A DNA stretch of 64,000 nt from CALKZN01 sp050633785 (GTDB taxonomy: Bacteria > Pseudomonadota > Gammaproteobacteria > Arenicellales > Arenicellaceae). Positions 26,724 through 36,311 of the stretch are shown in pieces. Below the pieces are notes generated by a model. The model searched no databases and was not told where the DNA came from. It saw nothing but the letters and a program-made list of their open reading frames with translations. Positions within the stretch are counted from its first letter, which is position 1. Each line of letters begins with the position of its first letter. Location of the stretch: the NCBI GenBank assembly GCA_050633785.1, contig JBOEHE010000033.1, positions 114,556 to 178,555 of the forward strand. Reading direction: 5' to 3'. A program made the position numbers and the translations under genes.

Positions 26724-27182
26724 TTACTTTTCAGTTTGATTCAGGAAAAAACGCCCAATCAATTTTTCCAATACCATTGCCGATTGAGTCAACTCGATTT
26801 GTGAGCCTTGGGCCAGATACTCGTCATCTCCACCTGGCTCCAGACCAACATATTGCGACCCAAGCAAGCCAGATGTCAAAATTGACGCGCTGGTATCAGC
26901 GGGTAAGTTACGGTGCTCTGGGAAGATTTGCATGCTCACTTTAGCCGTATAATCAGTAGGCTCTATCTCAATTGACAAGACTCGACCAATAGTCACACCA
27001 GACATTCTGACAGGCGCTTTGGCAGTCAAGCCGCCAATATTTTCAAAATTAGCCGTAACCTGGTAACCCTCTGAAGAGTCTGAGCCGCCTAAATTACCCA
27101 CACGGAATGACAGCATCAATATTGCTGCAAAACCGCATATTACAAATAAACCTACCCAAAACTCTTTCATACCTTGTTTCAT
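26724..27182 (-). CDS. mlaD: MlaD, MCE-domain subunit
   Basis: 152 aa with one N-terminal transmembrane helix (about 8-28) and a single MCE domain (YQVTANFENIGGLTAKAPVRMSGV onward) that forms the hexameric lipid channel on MlaFE. The C-terminal helix LEKLIGRFFLN is short. It sits 32 bp downstream of mlaE. Confidence 0.96.
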   Translation of the reverse strand: MKQGMKEFWVGLFVICGFAAILMLSFRVGNLGGSDSSEGYQVTANFENIGGLTAKAPVRMSGVTIGRVLSIEIEPTDYTAKVSMQIFPEHRNLPADTSASILTSGLLGSQYVGLEPGGDDEYLAQGSQIELTQSAMVLEKLIGRFFLNQTEK

Positions 27183-27214
27183 TTTATTACCTGCTTATCT
27201 CTCACTGCGTTAAT

Positions 27215-28000
27215 TTAACCAAACATTAAGGAGGTTAAAATAAAATCCAGACCTAATACGGACAACGATGCCACAACAACCGTTCGGGTGGTGGCCTGAC
27301 TGACACCTTCTGACGTTGGAACGGCGGTATAACCTTCATAGACCGCAATCAATGTCACTACCACACCAAACACAACACTTTTGATAATGCCATTGAGTAC
27401 ATCATCATAAAAATCAACGCCGTTTTGCATGGCGGACCAATAAATGCCAGCATCAACACCTAACACCGTCACTCCAATAAAATAGCCCCCGATAATGCCT
27501 AAAGCCGTAAAAATCGCAGCCAACAACGGCATTGAAATTATGCCGGCCCAATATCTGGGGGCTATGACTCGCTGCATGGGATTCACAGCCATCATTTCCA
27601 TGGCATCCAACTGCTGAGTTGCTTTCATAAGTCCAATTTCTGCTGTCAGAGCGGAACACGCCCTACCCGCAAACAACAAGGCCGTCAGCACCGGGCCTAA
27701 TTCACGCACCAAAGTCAAAGCAACCAACAGACCTAATTGAGACTCAGCGCCAAAATCAACCAAATTCGTATAAAACTGCAAGCCCAGCACCATACCAACG
27801 AAAACACCAGAGACCGCTATAATGATTAATGTTTTAACACCCACAGAATGCAATTGGGCGATCAACAACCGCGGACGAGCGAAGGTCAGTAACGACGCAC
27901 CCAATGTGCGCAACCAGAACAGACATATACCACCCAGCTTGGTGATAACGGCCAAGGTAGATTGGCCTACACTTTGAGTAAATTCAAACAGACTGTTCAT
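27215..28000 (-). CDS. mlaE: MlaE, permease subunit
   Basis: 261-residue MlaE/YrbE-type permease with about five to six hydrophobic segments. Conserved ARACSALTAEIG and MKATQQLDAMEMMAVNP motifs lie in the cytoplasmic coupling region. It pairs with MlaF to drive phospholipid transport that maintains outer-membrane asymmetry. Its start overlaps the mlaF stop by 4 bp. Confidence 0.97.
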   Translation of the reverse strand: MNSLFEFTQSVGQSTLAVITKLGGICLFWLRTLGASLLTFARPRLLIAQLHSVGVKTLIIIAVSGVFVGMVLGLQFYTNLVDFGAESQLGLLVALTLVRELGPVLTALLFAGRACSALTAEIGLMKATQQLDAMEMMAVNPMQRVIAPRYWAGIISMPLLAAIFTALGIIGGYFIGVTVLGVDAGIYWSAMQNGVDFYDDVLNGIIKSVVFGVVVTLIAVYEGYTAVPTSEGVSQATTRTVVVASLSVLGLDFILTSLMFG

Positions 28001-28836
28001 GACTCCCCCTTGAGCAAGTCATCGTGGTAAGCAGAAGCTGGATAGTGATAGGCAACAGGCCCATCCGGTAAACCGGACATAAATTGCTTTATATCTGGCT
28101 GTTCAGATTGTTGCAGTTCTTCCGGGGAGCCCGACCCAAGAACCTTGCCACCGCCCAGCACATATATTTTGTCGGCTATTTCACAAGCCTCAGCGATATC
28201 GTGAGTCACGACCAAAGACGTCATATTAAGCACATCATTCATTTGCCGAATGAGTTTGGTGATAATCCCCTTTGAAATAGGGTCCAGACCGGTGAATGGC
28301 TCATCATACATTACTAACAGAGGGTCCATGGCAATCGCTCTGGCCAATGCCACTCTGCGCTGCATTCCACCTGAACACTCCTCCGGCAACAAATCATGCG
28401 CCCCACGTAAACCGACGAGTTGCAACTTCATTAAAACAAGATCACGAATCATGCTTTCTGGCAATTGCGTGTGTTCACGCAATGGAAAAGCGATATTTTC
28501 AAAAACCGTTAAATCAGTCAGTAAAGCATTATGCTGAAACATCATCCCCATACTCTTGCGCAGCTCGTATAGTGGCTTGGTTGACAGAGTATTGACTTGT
28601 TGGTCAGCCACCCAGACTTCACCTTTTTGCGGGTGTATCCGACCTCCGATAAAACCCAGAGTAGTCGATTTACCACAGCCACTGGGGCCCATAACCGCAA
28701 CAACAGAACCTCGTTCCACCGTAATATCGATGCCAGTGTGTATAGGATGATCACCGTAAGCAAAATGCACATCGCGCAAACTAACAATGACATCAGCAGA
28801 GGGATTCGTTTCTTGATGAGGGCTATTCTCAACCAC
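27997..28836 (-). CDS. mlaF: MlaF, ATPase subunit
   Basis: 279-residue ABC ATPase with Walker A GPSGCGKST, signature CSGGMQRRVALARA and Walker B VMYDEPFTGLD. The start codon is GTG at 28836, with GGA about 8 nt upstream. It is the first gene of the mla operon. An intrinsic terminator pointing toward it ends about 30 nt before the start, see 28868-28900. Confidence 0.97.
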   Translation of the reverse strand: MVENSPHQETNPSADVIVSLRDVHFAYGDHPIHTGIDITVERGSVVAVMGPSGCGKSTTLGFIGGRIHPQKGEVWVADQQVNTLSTKPLYELRKSMGMMFQHNALLTDLTVFENIAFPLREHTQLPESMIRDLVLMKLQLVGLRGAHDLLPEECSGGMQRRVALARAIAMDPLLVMYDEPFTGLDPISKGIITKLIRQMNDVLNMTSLVVTHDIAEACEIADKIYVLGGGKVLGSGSPEELQQSEQPDIKQFMSGLPDGPVAYHYPASAYHDDLLKGES

Positions 28837-29312
28837 AGTATATTCCAGTTTTTCTTGATGCTAGTCTAAAAAAGGCTCTCAACGAAAGTCGAGACAGCCT
28901 GAACAATAGCAACAGATTAATTTATTGTTGGCACTATGCACAGTATTATTTAAGCTTTGTTAAGATAAGTGCCTTCGGGCTGTCTTTGTCAAAATGGCCG
29001 CATATAATAGCAAACAGTCCATAACAATTGATATTTCATTTTCTCTGTAAAAGCCGACAATCAGTAAGATGTGTATTGTTTTTGTGTTTTTCAAGCGTTT
29101 AATTGAGACATTTGACCACGTCAAATCACCAATAAACAACTGGCCAAAGCAAAAATAATGAGACAGAGCTATTGCTTATGGCTAAAATGCGCTCATATTT
29201 TGTTTGAGATCGCTCGTTTAGGGCTAGCAAACCCATCATTTCTGTCCAGGCTGAACCAATTCAGTCAACAATGAAATGCCAATAGACTTTTAATACGGAC
29301 TTCATATTTATT
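28837..29312. other. Divergent promoter region of mlaF and yrbG
   Basis: No gene is seen in these 476 bp. On the minus strand a perfect TTGACA (complement of the TGTCAA in ...TTTGTCAAAA near 29010) could be a -35 element for the mla operon, but no good -10 follows at proper spacing. The mlaF-side terminator at 28868-28900 is the only strong structure. Confidence 0.4.
28868..28900 (-). terminator. Intrinsic terminator just upstream of mlaF (candidate attenuator)
   Basis: Read on the minus strand, AGGCT-(GT)-CTCGAC-UUUC-GUUGAG-AGCCU forms an 11-bp stem with a two-base bulge and a four-base loop, followed by U-rich sequence (complement of 28868-28873). It lies 32 bp before the mlaF GTG on the same strand. 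It either ends a short upstream RNA or attenuates the mla operon. Confidence 0.65.
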
Positions 29313-30254
29313 ATGTTCATTGATTTCGGTGCCATTTTAATTGCGCTGGTACTATTAATCTGGAGCGCAGATCAACTAGTACGATATTCATCATCACTGG
29401 CACAGCATCTAGGTATAACCCCCTTTCTTATTGGTATTATTGTGATTGGTTTTGGAACCTCGGCTCCAGAGTTGTTCGTATCAGCCTTGGCTTCTGTTCA
29501 AGGCAAAGGCAACCTAGCCATTGGTAATGCACTGGGGTCGAACATTACCAATATTGGATTAGTACTGGGCTGCGCTACTCTGATTAGCGTTCTGACATTG
29601 ACCCAGAGAATGATCAGGGTTGACCTTACAACTATTTTTGCAACATCAATTATCGCACTGTTATTAATACTGGACGCAACACTATCCAGAGTTGACGGAG
29701 CGATACTGATGATCCTGATGGTCGTCTTTCTAGTCTGGTCTGCACGCAGTAACAAAGCCGACCCTTTGGAAGAACTCGACGAGTTCGACCACACTATCTC
29801 AAAAGCCAAAGCAGGCTTGTGGACTGTTGTCAGTTTAATTATCCTGATAGGGTCTTCAAAACTGTTAGTCACAGGTGCCGTCAACATCGCAGCAGCATTA
29901 GGCGTCAGTGAACTCATAATTGGTTTAACCATTGTGGCTATTGGCACCAGCCTGCCGGAATTAGCAGCATCCATCGCAGCTCTGCGCCAAAAAGAAGGCA
30001 GCATGGTAATAGGCAATATTATCGGCTCCAATACATTTAACACCTTAGGAGTGCTTGGTCTGACTGGCTTGATCAGAACTACCCAAGTTGAACCTTCGGT
30101 AATGCACCGTGACTTTCCTGTATTATTCATTATTATGACCTTGTTGCTTATATTTGTTTTGCCTAAGCAACAATTGCAACGATGGCAAGGTGGCGTATTA
30201 TTATTGTCCTATTTTGCTTACTTAGGCTATCTTATCAGCCAGGCATTGGCATAG
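29313..30254 (+). CDS. yrbG: CaCA-family calcium/sodium antiporter YrbG
   Basis: 313-residue membrane protein with about ten transmembrane helices and the two inverted alpha-repeats of the CaCA family: GFGTSAPEL with GNALGSNITNIG, and AIGTSLPELAAS with GNIIGSNTFNTLG. It exchanges cations across the inner membrane. It starts the large rightward cluster running to EI, a conserved position next to kdsD. Confidence 0.95.
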   Translation: MFIDFGAILIALVLLIWSADQLVRYSSSLAQHLGITPFLIGIIVIGFGTSAPELFVSALASVQGKGNLAIGNALGSNITNIGLVLGCATLISVLTLTQRMIRVDLTTIFATSIIALLLILDATLSRVDGAILMILMVVFLVWSARSNKADPLEELDEFDHTISKAKAGLWTVVSLIILIGSSKLLVTGAVNIAAALGVSELIIGLTIVAIGTSLPELAASIAALRQKEGSMVIGNIIGSNTFNTLGVLGLTGLIRTTQVEPSVMHRDFPVLFIIMTLLLIFVLPKQQLQRWQGGVLLLSYFAYLGYLISQALA

Positions 30255-30299
30255 GTTGACACTCTCGCTGTAGACAAAAAGAGTTAGAAAAAGGGGTTT

Positions 30300-31271
30300 A
30301 TGAAACAACACGATTTTATAGGTTCGGCACAGACCGTACTCAACTTGGAAGCACAATCGGTTGAGACGCTGCTGGAACGCCTGGACCAACATTTCATTGC
30401 TGCCTGCGAATTGATTATGGCTTGTCATGGTCGAGTCATTGTTGTCGGCATCGGTAAGTCCGGGCATATCGGCAACAAAATCGCCGCAACTCTGGCCAGC
30501 ACAGGAACACCTTCGTTTTTTGTGCACCCCAGTGAGGCAAGTCATGGCGACTTAGGCATGATCACCCCCAAAGATCTGGTTATTGCCATTTCCAATTCCG
30601 GTGAAACACCAGAAATCCTGACTATTTTGCCCATCATAAAACGGATGGGAGTCAAGCTGGTCAGTCTCAGCGGCAAGCAGAATTCCTCAATAGCCCAGCA
30701 AGCTGACGTTAATATAGATGTCGGTGTCAGCAAAGAAGCCTGCCCTCTTAACCTCGCCCCTACGGCCAGCACCACTGCAACTCTGGCGATGGGTGATGCT
30801 CTGGCGATAGCGATATTGGAAGCACGTAACTTCAGCGAACAGGATTTTGCTCGCTCACACCCCGGAGGAGCTTTGGGCAGACGCCTGCTTCTGTACGTTG
30901 AAGACATTATGCACAAAGGTTCACAAATTCCTCTGGTGGATGAAACAGCCTCCATTGATCAAACACTGTTAGAAATGAGTCAAAAAAGTCTGGGAATGAC
31001 TGGAATCACCGACCAGAACAAGCAACTGACTGGCGTATTCACTGATGGCGACTTGCGCCGCGCCTTGTCGCAGCACAATAATATCAATGCTTGCAAAATC
31101 GGCGATATAATGACAAAAGACCCAATGACTGTTGCTCCAGACTTGTTGGCAGCAGAATTGGTACCTATTATGCAATCTCGCGCTATCAATGGCGTATTCG
31201 TTCTAGACAACACTAACACAATAGTCGGAGCAATCAGCATGCACGATTTATTACGAGCCGGTGTTTTATAA
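30300..31271 (+). CDS. kdsD: Arabinose-5-phosphate isomerase KdsD
   Basis: 323 aa. Converts ribulose-5-phosphate to arabinose-5-phosphate, the first step of Kdo synthesis for LPS. The N-terminal SIS domain shows GIGKSGHIGNKIAATLASTG and HPSEASHGDLGM; two CBS domains fill the C-terminal third. It is followed 3 bp later by kdsC. Confidence 0.97.
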   Translation: MKQHDFIGSAQTVLNLEAQSVETLLERLDQHFIAACELIMACHGRVIVVGIGKSGHIGNKIAATLASTGTPSFFVHPSEASHGDLGMITPKDLVIAISNSGETPEILTILPIIKRMGVKLVSLSGKQNSSIAQQADVNIDVGVSKEACPLNLAPTASTTATLAMGDALAIAILEARNFSEQDFARSHPGGALGRRLLLYVEDIMHKGSQIPLVDETASIDQTLLEMSQKSLGMTGITDQNKQLTGVFTDGDLRRALSQHNNINACKIGDIMTKDPMTVAPDLLAAELVPIMQSRAINGVFVLDNTNTIVGAISMHDLLRAGVL

Positions 31272-31274
31272 GCT

Positions 31275-31811
31275 ATGCAACACGACAAATTTATAAGCAA
31301 ACCTCCTTTTAGTGTCAGCACCTGCGTTTTTGATAAAGCACGCTCAATTCGTCTGGCTTTATTTGATGTTGATGGAGTAATGACTGACGGCACTATATAT
31401 TTCGACCAACACGGCGAAGCGCTCAAAGCCTTTAACGTGCTTGATGGCCAGGGCCTGAAGTTACTGCAAAAATCAGGGGTAGAAGTTGGTGTCATCAGCG
31501 CCCGAAAGTCACCTGCTCTGCAACAGAGAATAGACAACCTAGGAATACAACATGCCTTTACTGGCGTTGACAATAAATTAGCCACTTTTGACAAATTACG
31601 CTCATCGTTGAACATCATGCCAGAGCATTGTTGCTTTACGGGCGATGATATCATCGACATTGAAGTCATGCGCGCCTGCGGTCTTTCTTTCAGTGTCGAC
31701 AACGCTCATTACTCAGCTAAAAACATCGCTGACTGGGTTGCTCCTCAACAAGGAGGACATGGTGCTGTTCGAGCAATTTGCGATATCATCCTCTTTGCAC
31801 AACACACATAG
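31275..31811 (+). CDS. kdsC: Kdo-8-phosphate phosphatase KdsC
   Basis: 178-residue HAD phosphatase (C0 type, tetrameric) that releases Kdo from Kdo-8-phosphate. The nucleophile motif FDVDGVMTDG and the motif IV acidic pair in TGDDIIDIEVM are present. An N-terminal extension of about 25 residues precedes the HAD core. It lies between kdsD and lptC. Confidence 0.96.
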   Translation: MQHDKFISKPPFSVSTCVFDKARSIRLALFDVDGVMTDGTIYFDQHGEALKAFNVLDGQGLKLLQKSGVEVGVISARKSPALQQRIDNLGIQHAFTGVDNKLATFDKLRSSLNIMPEHCCFTGDDIIDIEVMRACGLSFSVDNAHYSAKNIADWVAPQQGGHGAVRAICDIILFAQHT

Positions 31812-31818
31812 CAGTCCT

Positions 31819-32274
31819 ATGAAAAATCTGGAAAACGTTCTCTATATCAGTCTTTTGGGTTTATTCGGCCTGCTAGGAATCTGGTTGCAAACGGAGTTTA
31901 TTGAAGAAGAAGTAACAACCAACTATTTAAACCGCCACGATCCGGATTATTATATCGAAAATTTTACCGCTACTGGCATGGACGAAACAGGCAATCGAGC
32001 TTTTTTGCTCCAAGCAGAACGCATGGCTCATTTTCCCGATGATGACACTGCCTTGCTGGACAAACCACATTTAATTGAATTTTCCCCCGAACGAGCTCCA
32101 CGGCACACCTACGCCGATTCTGGCTGGTTATCCTCAGGCGGTGACGAAATCCTGATGACTGATAACGTCAAGGTCGTCCAAGAAGGTGATTCCAGAGGAG
32201 CAGGCGGCACTATGCGTACGAAAAAAATGCGCATACTCTTAGAGAAAAGCATCAGCAAAGACCTATCTAACTAA
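31819..32274 (+). CDS. lptC: LptC, LPS export bitopic membrane protein
   Basis: 151 aa from the ATG at 31819, 7 bp after kdsC; the reading frame is open further upstream inside kdsC but the membrane anchor (MKNLENVLYISLLGLFGLLG) defines the start. A single N-terminal helix is followed by a beta-jellyroll (YIENFTATGMDETG, DNVKVVQEG). LptC passes LPS from LptB2FG to LptA. It is shorter than the about 190 residues of E. coli LptC. Confidence 0.92.
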   Translation: MKNLENVLYISLLGLFGLLGIWLQTEFIEEEVTTNYLNRHDPDYYIENFTATGMDETGNRAFLLQAERMAHFPDDDTALLDKPHLIEFSPERAPRHTYADSGWLSSGGDEILMTDNVKVVQEGDSRGAGGTMRTKKMRILLEKSISKDLSN

Positions 32275-32358
32275 TTTTTCATATTGCTTATTCTGTCAAT
32301 GCGAATGCTTATGCTATATTGGTCAAACCAAAACAACAACGTCAACAAATAGCGAATT

Positions 32359-33123
32359 ATGACAACATTCTTTCCACTGAAAAAAGCAGCGAACCTTCTT
32401 GCCACAATCGCTATCAGCCTGTTTTTAACAGCCTTGATGGTATCTCAGGCACAGGCTTTGAGTGATGATCGAAACCAACCGGCTGACATTTCAGCAGATG
32501 AAGTTGAGTTTGATGGGAAAACAGGCAAACGTATTTTTATTGGTAATGTCCGCATGGCTCAAGGCACCTTGCGCATCAAAGCGGATAAGCTGGTCGCTAA
32601 ATTCAAAGACGGTAAACTCATTGATGCTACAGCCTATGGCAAACTGGCAAGATTTCGTCAACGCCCCGATGGGAAAGAAAATGATGTGGAAGGTGAAGCT
32701 CGAAAAATCTACGTCAATGAATTAAAGAACACCATCAAACTCAGTAAAAAAGCATCTCTAAAACAAGGTTTTGACGTTGCCAAAGGTGAAACTATTTTTT
32801 ACAACATGGCCACGGACAAACTCAAAGTAAAAGGTGGAGCAGAATTAGGTACTGGAGAGAAAAAATCATCGCCAACGAAAACCGATGAATTCTTTAAAGA
32901 AAAACCGGAATCAACTCCTTCGAACAAACCAACACAGAGCAAGTCAAACTCTGAAACAGCATCCCAAACAACCAAAGAGGAGTCCACACCGGCTGCAGCT
33001 GATATAGAAGAAACACAATCCCAAGACCCCAACGAATTGCCGGAAAAGCTGGTTCTACCCAAGAAAAGACCCAAGAACAAATCCCGCAATGGCCGTTCAC
33101 GCTTAATTATTGTACCCAAATGA
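32359..33123 (+). CDS. lptA: LptA, periplasmic LPS bridge protein with long C-terminal tail
   Basis: 254 aa with a signal peptide (about 1-34, ending AQA) and an OstA/LptA beta-jellyroll (about 40-165, ADISADEVEFDGKTGKRIF onward). About 90 residues of Ser/Thr/Glu/Lys-rich low-complexity sequence follow, ending in a basic patch (KKRPKNKSRNGRSR). E. coli LptA is 185 aa and lacks such a tail. The stop overlaps the lptB start by 4 bp. Confidence 0.93.
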   Translation: MTTFFPLKKAANLLATIAISLFLTALMVSQAQALSDDRNQPADISADEVEFDGKTGKRIFIGNVRMAQGTLRIKADKLVAKFKDGKLIDATAYGKLARFRQRPDGKENDVEGEARKIYVNELKNTIKLSKKASLKQGFDVAKGETIFYNMATDKLKVKGGAELGTGEKKSSPTKTDEFFKEKPESTPSNKPTQSKSNSETASQTTKEESTPAAADIEETQSQDPNELPEKLVLPKKRPKNKSRNGRSRLIIVPK

Positions 33124-33845
33124 GTATTTTAGAAACCCGCGACCTGTGCAAACGTTACAAAGGCTTGCAAGTCGTTAATCGAGTCAATATATCAGCAGAG
33201 AGTGGCGAAGTAGTTGGCTTACTCGGCCCTAATGGCGCAGGTAAAACGACCAGTTTTTACATGATTGTCGGCCTGGTTCGTGGTGATTCCGGGCAAATTC
33301 TGCTGAATAATGAAGATATCAGCGACATGCCTATGCATGAGCGAGCCCGACTCGGGATCGGCTATTTGCCTCAGGAACCCTCTATTTTTCGCAAACTAAC
33401 AGTTGAAGAGAATTTGATGGCCGTTTTAGAAACACGGAAAAGCATCAATCCGCAGGAACGACGCCACCGCGTAGAACAATTGCTCGAAGAATTCAACATT
33501 GGTCATAAACGTCATACTTCCGGTATGGCCTTATCCGGCGGCGAACGACGGCGTGTTGAAATTGCCCGCGCTCTGGCATTGAAACCGTATTACATTTTGC
33601 TGGACGAACCTTTTGCTGGTATTGACCCAATTTCTGTTGGCGATATACAACAGATCATCGACTATCTTCGCAACAGCGGTATCGGCATCATCATTACCGA
33701 CCATAATGTACGTGAAACACTGAATATCTGTGATCGAGCATATATTTTAAGCGAAGGAAAAGTCTTAACCTCCGGAACTCCAGAACAGGTTCTTGCACAT
33801 AAAGGTGTAAGAGATGTCTATCTGGGATCCAACTTTAAGTTGTAA
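33120..33845 (+). CDS. lptB: LptB, LPS export ATPase
   Basis: 241-residue ABC ATPase powering LPS extraction from the inner membrane with LptFG. Walker A GPNGAGKTT, signature LSGGERRRVEIARAL, Walker B ILLDEPFAGIDP and the H-loop ITDHNVRETL are intact. It is translationally coupled to lptA; rpoN follows after 28 bp. Confidence 0.98.
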   Translation: MSILETRDLCKRYKGLQVVNRVNISAESGEVVGLLGPNGAGKTTSFYMIVGLVRGDSGQILLNNEDISDMPMHERARLGIGYLPQEPSIFRKLTVEENLMAVLETRKSINPQERRHRVEQLLEEFNIGHKRHTSGMALSGGERRRVEIARALALKPYYILLDEPFAGIDPISVGDIQQIIDYLRNSGIGIIITDHNVRETLNICDRAYILSEGKVLTSGTPEQVLAHKGVRDVYLGSNFKL

Positions 33846-33873
33846 ATTTTAAATTTAGTGTTATTTTTATAGT

Positions 33874-35322
33874 ATGAAGCAGTCACTAAGCTTAAAAGCC
33901 ACTCAAAGCCTTTCTTTAACGCCGCAATTACAACAATCTATTCGTATACTGCAACTTTCGGCGATTGAATTGAACTCGGAGATTCAAGAAATCCTTGAAA
34001 CTAATCCGCTGTTAGAGGAAGGTGATAACAATGGCCAGTTATCTTCGGACAATTTGGAGAAGAGTTCTGAAAGCAATACTGATGCGAATAGCGAGGAATG
34101 GCAACAGGCGTTTGAAACCCGCCAAACCAGCAGCAGCGGCAGCAAATCATCGGCTGAAGGCGGCTATGATTTTGATGCGACAACGGCCAGCAACGAAACT
34201 CTGCGAGACAATTTAGCCTGGCAAATCCAGATGACCAAACTCAGTGAAAAAGATAAGCTGATAGCCAACAACATTATCTACTCACTGACCCAACAGGGCT
34301 ATCTTTCAGTGTCTCTTGAAGAAATTCTCGGTATGATTCCGGTCGAACTTGAAGCCGAGTTGGATGAAGTAGAAGCTATTCTCAAACTGATACAAACTCT
34401 GGAACCCGTTGGCATCGGCGCGCGTGATTTGCGTGAACGCCTATTACTGATAATCGACAGCGATATTGCAAAAACCAGCGATAATTCAAACAACTGTCAG
34501 AACGAAAGTCATCAGGACAACAGCAAAGTACTAGCCAGATCCATTATTTGCGAACACTTGGAGCTGCTTGGCACACGCAATCTGCCAAAGCTGAAAAAAA
34601 TGCTGGGCGTTGAACAGAGCACACTGGAAGACGCGGTGCAGTATATTACTCAAATAAACCCTCGCATCGACAACCAATTCGAACAGGATAACAGCGATTA
34701 TATTATTCCAGATATCATTGTTAAGAAACTCAATGGACGTTGGCGCGTTGAATTGAATCCTCAGGTACAAAAAAAACTTAAGGTCAACAACCCTTATGGC
34801 GGCATGCCAAAAGGCACGCTCAATGGCGAAGCCAGCAAATACATTTCTGACAACCTTCAAGAAGCCAAGTGGTTTATCAAAAGCCTGCATAACCGTTATG
34901 ACACATTGAAGCGTGTTGCCACTGCCATTGTAGAGAACCAAACTGAATTCCTGGAAAATGGCGAACAATCTTTAAAACCCATGGTGTTGCAGAATATCGC
35001 CACTGAGCTTGATTTGCATGAGTCAACTATTTCCAGAGCAACCTCACAAAAATATATGCTGACCCCACTCGGTGTCTTCGAACTGAAATATTTTTTCTCC
35101 AGCAGTCTAAGCTCTGAAGATGGTTCCAGTGTCAGTTCAACAGCGATTCGCTCTTTTATCAAAAAAATGATTGATGAAGAGCCTAAACAAAAGCCTATCA
35201 GTGATAGCAAAATTTCTAAAATTCTTGACGACCAAGGCTATAAAGTAGCTAGACGCACAGTCGCCAAGTATCGTGAAGGTATGAATATTCCTTCTTCCAG
35301 TCAACGCAAATCCCTTATTTGA
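33874..35322 (+). CDS. rpoN: RNA polymerase sigma-54 factor RpoN
   Basis: 482-residue sigma-54. The N-terminal activator-interacting region is Gln/Leu-rich (SLTPQLQQSIRILQLS), then comes an acidic variable region and the core-binding part, and the C-terminal RpoN box ARRTVAKYRE recognises the -24 element. It fits the promoter at 8324 and the activator at 682. It is encoded in the conserved lptB-rpoN-hpf order. Confidence 0.98.
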   Translation: MKQSLSLKATQSLSLTPQLQQSIRILQLSAIELNSEIQEILETNPLLEEGDNNGQLSSDNLEKSSESNTDANSEEWQQAFETRQTSSSGSKSSAEGGYDFDATTASNETLRDNLAWQIQMTKLSEKDKLIANNIIYSLTQQGYLSVSLEEILGMIPVELEAELDEVEAILKLIQTLEPVGIGARDLRERLLLIIDSDIAKTSDNSNNCQNESHQDNSKVLARSIICEHLELLGTRNLPKLKKMLGVEQSTLEDAVQYITQINPRIDNQFEQDNSDYIIPDIIVKKLNGRWRVELNPQVQKKLKVNNPYGGMPKGTLNGEASKYISDNLQEAKWFIKSLHNRYDTLKRVATAIVENQTEFLENGEQSLKPMVLQNIATELDLHESTISRATSQKYMLTPLGVFELKYFFSSSLSSEDGSSVSSTAIRSFIKKMIDEEPKQKPISDSKISKILDDQGYKVARRTVAKYREGMNIPSSSQRKSLI

Positions 35323-35444
35323 TTCCCGAAAATAGACTATTTGTGTTATTGGAACAGAATATATCAACCTTCTTTACCCAGTCTGACAGCTTTGGGCATA
35401 GCAGGCCCAACAACCAGACTATCAACTACAGCGAGGATATGCTT

Positions 35445-35774
35445 ATGCAATTGTCAATCAGTGGTCATCAACTTGATTTAACAGATTCATTAAAACATTA
35501 CATCACGGAAAAGATGGAAAAAATAGAACGCCATTTTGATCATGTCAATACCATTAATGTGGTGTTACATGTCGATAAAATTCGTCACGAGGCTGAAGCA
35601 ACTGTCGATGCAAAAGGCGTTTCGATTCATGCAAATGCAGAATCAGATAATATGTATTCAGCGATAGACGCTCTGGTCAACAAACTTGATTCACAGGTTC
35701 TCAAGCACAAAGACAAGATGGTTAATCACCATCGCAATGAAGGCGGAATCAAACACAACTCTCTAGACTTGTAA
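35445..35774 (+). CDS. hpf: Ribosome hibernation promoting factor HPF
   Basis: 109 aa from the ATG at 35445, placed by the GAGG at 35433-35436 and by homology (MQLSISGHQLDLTDSL); the open frame runs back into rpoN without further conserved sequence. A short-form HPF/YfiA protein that binds the 30S subunit and promotes ribosome dimers in slow growth. The motif KMEKIERHFDHV is typical. It is the usual neighbour of rpoN and ptsN. Confidence 0.94.
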   Translation: MQLSISGHQLDLTDSLKHYITEKMEKIERHFDHVNTINVVLHVDKIRHEAEATVDAKGVSIHANAESDNMYSAIDALVNKLDSQVLKHKDKMVNHHRNEGGIKHNSLDL

Positions 35775-35796
35775 ACTCAATTAAACACCTACACCC

Positions 35797-36282
35797 ATGC
35801 CAAGCAGCCAACTCATTGCTGAAGACAATCAAGTGTTACTCGATTGCCTGGATCTAGAAAGCATTAACACTCAAGTTTCAATAGCCAGCAAGAAGAAATT
35901 ACTGGAACATGTCTCCAAACTACTCGGGGATGATGATCGAGCATTAGAAAAGAAAGTCTTCCAGTCTCTCATTGAAAGAGAGCGCCTTGGCAGTACCGGT
36001 ATTGGCGATGGCGTTGCCTTACCTCATGGTCGTTGTGACGATATAGAAAGCGCTCGCCTATGTATCGTCACTCTTGACCAGGCAATAGACTACGATGCCA
36101 CCGACAAAAAACCAGTCAATATGGTGTTTGGCCTGATAGTTCCTGCTGAAGCTCAACAGCAACACTTAGACATGCTATCCAGCATCGCTGAGCTTATTGG
36201 CAAAAAAGATGTACATAAACAACTTTTGTCATATAAACGACCCGAAGATGTGATGAAATTCATCCAACAGCAATTACGCTGA
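35797..36282 (+). CDS. ptsN: PTS EIIA-Ntr, PtsN
   Basis: 161-residue EIIA of the nitrogen PTS. The phospho-accepting histidine is His77 in VALPHGRCDD. PtsN regulates potassium transport, nitrogen-related and sigma-54-linked processes by its phosphorylation state. Here it can receive phosphate from the HPr and EI encoded 1 kb downstream. Confidence 0.97.
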   Translation: MPSSQLIAEDNQVLLDCLDLESINTQVSIASKKKLLEHVSKLLGDDDRALEKKVFQSLIERERLGSTGIGDGVALPHGRCDDIESARLCIVTLDQAIDYDATDKKPVNMVFGLIVPAEAQQQHLDMLSSIAELIGKKDVHKQLLSYKRPEDVMKFIQQQLR

Positions 36283-36311
36283 TTCAGGATTAATGTCACC
36301 CACATCACAAT

